A stretch of 64,000 nucleotides of DNA from positions 682,001-746,000 of the forward strand of contig JALJCO010012849.1 in NCBI GenBank assembly GCA_023101725.1, read 5' to 3'. Position numbers and translations under genes: made by a program. The notes below the pieces were generated by a model. That model ran no database searches, had not been told where the DNA came from, and was given only the letters and a program-made list of their open reading frames with translations. Origin of the DNA: Atherinomorus stipes (Eukaryota > Chordata > Actinopteri > Atheriniformes > Atherinidae). Positions within the stretch are counted from its first letter, which is position 1, and each line of letters begins with the position of its first letter. This document shows, piece after piece, positions 26,031 through 64,000 of this stretch.

Positions 26031-27091
26031 ACAGTCTTTGGTGCACACACAGGTTTTGTAAATATTTTTGTTCAGATAAACTACACTAACAGAACCATTT
26101 ATTTTGTTTTAGCTTAATCAAACCAAACCTGTAAAGTGTTAACCTTGAAGGAAAACTCCTTTTTTTCTCTTCATAGTACACATATTCATAAGACTACACA
26201 GATAAAACACACATGCATGTTCATCCAAAAAGGCTCTTTAATTGGTCTAAGTGATTAATTACAGGGTGAAGGAGCCTGGTAATAGAGATACTAGAATAGC
26301 TTTCAATTACCTCATTTAAATTTGATAATTAAACAGTTAGAGAAGATGGGGACAAAGAGGGATGAATATAAAACAGTGGAAAAAGGGGAGTGATGAAAAA
26401 TCTTCATCTGCCAACAGATAGATAATATAGTAATGGCAAATGTCCCATTAAATTAGCAATAGTTTTTGAAATGAAAAAACTCAGAATGTGCCAGAGGTGT
26501 GTTTAGAAAAAGTGTGAATATAAATTTCTATCATATGTAGAATACATGAATATGACACTAACCAACCTCAAATAACACATTCATCTATATCGATATAGTA
26601 CGTAGAATAAGGAATTTGTTTGATGTGAGGCCCTGTGTGTGCTGTGTTGTGCTGTACTGTGGCCTCATAATGAGACCAAGATAGGATGAAGAGTCCATGG
26701 TTTAAGACACCTAGTGCTGGTCAATACTGTCTCAATCTGGCAATCATTTTGCAGATTGTGTTCATATGGACTGCCTTCACAAAGCAGATGCTTCCTCTCA
26801 CTTACCTCTCAGTGAAGACATGAGGGGTTTAACTCCAAATCATAGGCATTTTAACAAATTCTGCTAAAATTAATTAATGGTTGTCTCAAAAATGATTATT
26901 TCACTCTAGAAAACACCTGCAATGCTGTGTCTGATGTCAAAGTGATTTAATGTTGTATGCCTTGTGTCAGAGTTAAACTCCTCACATCTGCATAGCAGTT
27001 GTCTTCAGATTATCTTGCTACAGTGGCTGCTTGTTTTTGGTGGCTGTATTTAAAGAGACAACCTCTTTTCACCCCATTTTTTTCTTTCCAG
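26031..27091. other. 3' flank of grin2c, no gene seen
   Basis: AT-rich sequence with no conserved reading frame or recognisable repeat. It should hold the grin2c 3' UTR and polyadenylation site if the UTR is of ordinary length. Confidence 0.5.
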
Positions 27092-27153
27092 CTGTAAACA
27101 GTTCATCTACAGTACTAGACGACACCCAAGACTGAATCCCAACCACTCACAAG
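27092..27153 (+). other. candidate plus-strand exon, unknown transcript
   Basis: 62 bp bounded by a good acceptor (pyrimidine run then ccag) and donor (AAG followed by gtaaca). One frame is open throughout. No partner exon is identified. It lies 400 bp beyond the grin2c stop on the opposite strand, so it would belong to a convergent or antisense transcript. It could be chance. Confidence 0.18.
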
Positions 27154-27541
27154 GTAACATAAACAACACACACAGCATGAATAACCATGCGTTAATACCA
27201 CAAACTGTAGTAAATCGTAGTGCACGTTAAAGTGCAGAAAACACAAATATTGTTCATGGGAAAGCAGCAAGTGAGTTAAACCAACTTATTCCAGCTTTCT
27301 TGAGGATAGATCGGTGAGAGTGCAGTCTTCTTGCACTGTATCAGTCCTTTCTGTCTGTAAAGTTTGAAGACCCAAAATTATAGTCTATTCCACTCAAAGT
27401 CACATTCAAAATTTAACAGATACTTTTAATAATAGGTTTACCCCTTTTTAATTAAACCGAACCAAAAAAAACCTCTTCCACAGTGGATATGTTAAAGAGT
27501 CTCTTCTTCTGTACCTCCACGGTTTCCTATTAAGAAGGTCT

Positions 27542-27547
27542 TTTATT
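27542..27547 (-). promoter_or_regulatory. possible polyadenylation hexamer after grin2c stop
   Basis: AATAAA on the minus strand, 8 nt past the TAA stop. If used, the 3' UTR would be only about 30 nt, which is unusual, so another signal further on may be the real one (ATTAAA-type hexamers lie near 27425 and 27450, and AATAAA near 26098). Confidence 0.25.
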
Positions 27548-27555
27548 GTTTCCAG

Positions 27556-60548
<32,993 letters not shown>

Positions 60549-61774
60549 CTGCACAGGGAGCGCAGGAGAGAAAGAGCTCATTGGTATCATGAACATGCAT
60601 GTTTGAATCTGAGCTGCGACCTTCATGTCAACCTTTTTTCTTTTCACCTGTCAGTTCCTGCAGGATGAGAATTTTTTCTTTATTTTCATTTTATCTAAAA
60701 GAAAAAAAAATGCATGTACTGACCTGGAGGAATAGGATTAAAAGATAAAAGGAGAGCAGAGTTCATTAACACACACTAAAGAGGCTTTAAAAGTCTTTGA
60801 GCAAGGGAGCGAGAAAATCACAAACTAATACAAAGGGCAAAGCAACTGCATGACATTAATAATACATCCCAGCATGTGTTGCCTTGGATCTATGTTCACT
60901 TTATAGACTGATTATTCAATTATTCATTTTCTTTTTTCAACTAACAAGCAAATTTAAATGTCATAATTGGTGAATGTGAACCGTTCCAGTGATTACTCCT
61001 ATTTGTTATGAGTTTTTGTGCATATTAAAAGAATATTTGCCGTGCTTTTTTAAACTGAAAAAAATGTTTTTGTGCTTGATAAAGCTCACTGAACTGAAAA
61101 TAAACCCATTAACGCAGACTCTAGAAAACACAAGATAATTACACCAAAAACACAAAAAGTAAGATTTTGTTCTATTTGTTTTTAATGTCAAATGATGCAA
61201 CTTTGTACTAGAATTGCATTAAAATGTCACATTACACAGTGAATAACCCATTAGATGTCAGCACTAAGCTCAATGAAACCCTCTCAGAGAAAGCCATGAC
61301 GCTTTGTCACATCTTGAAAACCTAATGAGCCGTATGAGCTCGCCCTGCTCTGATTTACTACATGTGAAATGGTCTTACTCATAGATTTAATGAGCCTCTT
61401 TTTCATACCAAATCTTTTTTGTTCTTCAGCTCACTCAAGCAAATGTTTTCCTTTATTGTACATGGATGACCTCCAGATCTGAATGAACACGCATCATGAT
61501 GTACATGATGGGAATTTGTTTCTGCCATCTGTGTGTGACAGAATCAAGATTTTACTTCTGAAGATGAGCCTTTCAGTCTGCCCTTTATGTCAAAGTTATT
61601 CATCATTACTTTTTATAGAGGCTTTTTTATTTGCTTGTCATTCTAGTACAAGCAGTAACCAGAACTTACAGATGATTACAAATTGGGTTTGCAAGAACCT
61701 TGGAAACTACCCATAAAGATTATTTTAGAGCTGCGTTCTTCCAACAGACATGATCGCTTTTTGTATCTATACTG

Positions 61775-62140
61775 ATATATCGTCTGGCAAATATATCGGG
61801 CCGATATTTGCATTTGTTTCTGGTATTGGCATTGGCTGATACACGGGGTGCAATGGCTGATATTTCCCCATCGTGATTAACAGAAATCCACTGGCATGTT
61901 ATTGAGTTATTTTTTAAATATAACTTATAACTATAACTTAATTACATTAAGTTCAGAAAATGTAACATTAGCTTTCATCACATAATTTTTTATTATGTTA
62001 ACTGAGGGAACAAATAACAGCATCAGCTCCAAACATCAGCTCAAAAAAAAAAAACAGTTGCCCATACCAGCCATTGGCCTTGGGTGATGAAAAAATATTG
62101 GTAACGGTCCTAAAAAATCCATATCGGTCAGACACTATCT
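61775..62140. repeat. possible MITE with gatatatcg/ggccgatat motifs
   Basis: actgatatatcgtctgg and ggccgatat at the left, ccatatcggtcagac at the right. Weak inverted symmetry; boundaries uncertain. Confidence 0.4.
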
Positions 62141-62364
62141 GTACAAATACCAACATGGTGGACTGAGACTAAACAACAGCTACCGTTACTTTTCAATGTC
62201 AAATTCAGTCAGATTAGCAGTCCAATCAGAAAAAAATGTCTTCAGTCAGATTAAACCGATCTGATATCATTTTACCAGGATGGCCATGTTTACCTAGACA
62301 CAAGTATTTACGTAGATTAAATTATGGGGCACAAGCTTGGGCCGTGAGCGCCACCTAGAGGGCC

Positions 62365-62366
<2 letters not shown>

Positions 62367-62399
<33 letters not shown>
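62367..62399. repeat. poly(A) run of 33
   Basis: Uninterrupted A tract following gagggccgc. No retroposed gene is recognised beside it. Confidence 0.9.
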
Positions 62400-62404
<5 letters not shown>

Positions 62405-64000
62405 CCTTTTACACATGTGGGCCTCTTTAGGGGCGCCAAATACTGTAGCTGAGAGCTGAGAAGTCTAGATGGAGCACCAACTAATGCTAGTGTTAATGCT
62501 AACGCTAATGCTAATGCTATCTGCAAGCTTCATCTAGAAAACAAGCATAACACTCGTTGGAAAGAAAGGATTTTTAAGAAAAAAAAGAGAAAAATCAGCT
62601 ATTGATGCAGAAAATGTCTTATGTTTGGACGTTCTTTAAAAAAATTCTATGAAAAGTTTAAATAAATAAATTGTTTATTAAAATTTTGTGCTTTAATTAA
62701 ATTGAGCCTTTTTATTTTCAATGTGATTGATTACTGCACATTTTATCTTCTTTTTTTATCAGTTTCCATCAGTTTTTTCTGTTTTCCCTCTTTTTGTAGT
62801 AAAATGTTGTAGATTTTGTGTTTATAGCCTAAGTCTGATTTTATTCCATGAATTATACGTTTGATTTAAAATGTGTTTGTGATGATCTCATAATGTATTT
62901 TTATATTATGTAATTCATTTTATCACGCCACATTTTACTAGGTTCAGTCTATTAAAGGCAGGTGGATTTGGTTTAGTTATTAAATAAATAAACCAAAAAT
63001 GAGATCATTACACTAATACAGTGTTAAAATATGAATGGACCCTGGACCAGTTTGTACTGAAAATTGGGCCCCATCCTAAGAAAAGGTTGAGAACCCCTGG
63101 ATTATGCCGATTATTCAGATCACCATGCACCAAAGCACACATTCCAACTGTAAGATGGAAATGATCCCTACTGTATGCTGTTATGTCAGTCATAAATCAA
63201 AGTAATACCACACTTAATGGCATCTATTGCACTGTTTGCTTCATTCAGTAAAAGATTTATTTTTATTTTTTCTTTAGTTATATGATGTGTCAGGACCGAG
63301 CTGAATTGATCAGTGCAACATAAAAATACATTTCTTGAGATTTTTAAAGGAATTTAAGGTTATTAAAGGGGGAGAAACTGAAACTAGTAGGAGACTAATA
63401 AATATGCACAAACAGTGGTGTGTGTTTACATCAGACATCACAGCTTTTCTTTCTGCTGTTTGTTCCATTCAAACATGTGATGCATGTAAACACAGATCAT
63501 GACTGGTTCATTTCAGGTTTATGTAAACAGCACAGATCCAATCAGATCTGTAAACAACAGGAACAAATTTTACATTTCCACATGATTGTCTCAGTGTAGC
63601 AGGAGACGGTGATGTGCTGAGTTTCTGAAGGATTTCAGAAAAACTATCCTGGTCTGTGACAGACAGTTAAGGGTAAACCTGAACACTTTTTACAGTATAT
63701 TCATGAAATGACAATTATCATTTCGTATTCTGCACCACACTTTCATCCAAAGCTCCTGGTTTCCTTGTGAGAGGAAAACAATGACCTTGGTTGTAAAGTT
63801 CCACTTTCACCCTGAATCATTTATATAAAGCACAGGACTGTCATGCCTGCTCCTCCTCCACTTCTGTGTTCAGTGTCACCATACTGATCTTTACTCCACA
63901 ATTCCCAGGATTCCTCTGCTCGTTATCATGGATATCACCCATGTCCTCATTACCCTTACGGTGTATGTGTTGTCCATCGATATAAACCGTGTTCATTTAG

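Larger units (their letters stand above)
60549..64000 (-). other. grin2c: grin2c intron running off the right edge
   Basis: No amino-terminal-domain exon is found here, so the next 5' exon lies beyond the window. Holds the poly(A) run, a (GCTAAT)n-like stretch at 62480-62520 and a possible MITE. Confidence 0.7.

Overview
The window is vertebrate genomic DNA, almost certainly from a ray-finned (teleost) fish. Its only recognisable protein-coding gene is split over nine short exons with canonical GT-AG introns. The rest is AT-rich intronic and intergenic sequence full of cut-and-paste DNA-transposon debris of fish type (Tc1/mariner, hAT and unclassified TIR elements), dinucleotide and tetranucleotide microsatellites and a 21-bp minisatellite. 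There are no operons, CRISPR arrays, tRNAs or rRNAs that I can support.

The gene is the 3' part of an NMDA-type glutamate receptor subunit, GluN2C (grin2c), on the minus strand, running from about 60548 (the most 5' exon visible) down to the stop codon at 27556. The nine exons add up to 3012 nt, exactly 1003 codons plus stop, and the phases agree at all eight junctions. They encode the end of the S1 ligand-binding lobe, M1, the M2 pore loop, M3 (SYTANLAAF), the S2 lobe, M4 and a 512-residue cytoplasmic tail ending in SLESEV. The signal peptide and amino-terminal domain (roughly 400 residues in the family) lie beyond the right edge. The tail sequence just after M4 and the final residues fit GluN2C rather than 2A, 2B or 2D. 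Whether it is the a or b teleost paralogue cannot be told from this window.

Layout: 1-27.5 kb lies beyond the 3' end of grin2c. It contains no identified gene, only weak candidates for a spliced plus-strand transcript (4358-18985) and many transposon relics, several nested. 27.5-60.5 kb is the grin2c body. Its introns carry a decayed Tc1 element with about 190-bp inverted ends, a 21-bp minisatellite split by a TIR element, a hAT element with a perfect 8-bp target duplication, a 580-bp homopurine tract beside a splice acceptor, a pentanucleotide array and two low-complexity stretches that look like assembly noise. 60.5-64 kb is intron 5' of the first visible exon.

I did not find a novel multi-gene system. 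The most informative non-genic observations are a 233-bp insertion carrying a 42-bp palindrome centred on TGACGTCA, whose empty site survives in a second repeat copy in the same window; a composite hAT-like family in several copies with nested terminal repeats; and a minisatellite that shares sequence with the ends of the transposon interrupting it.
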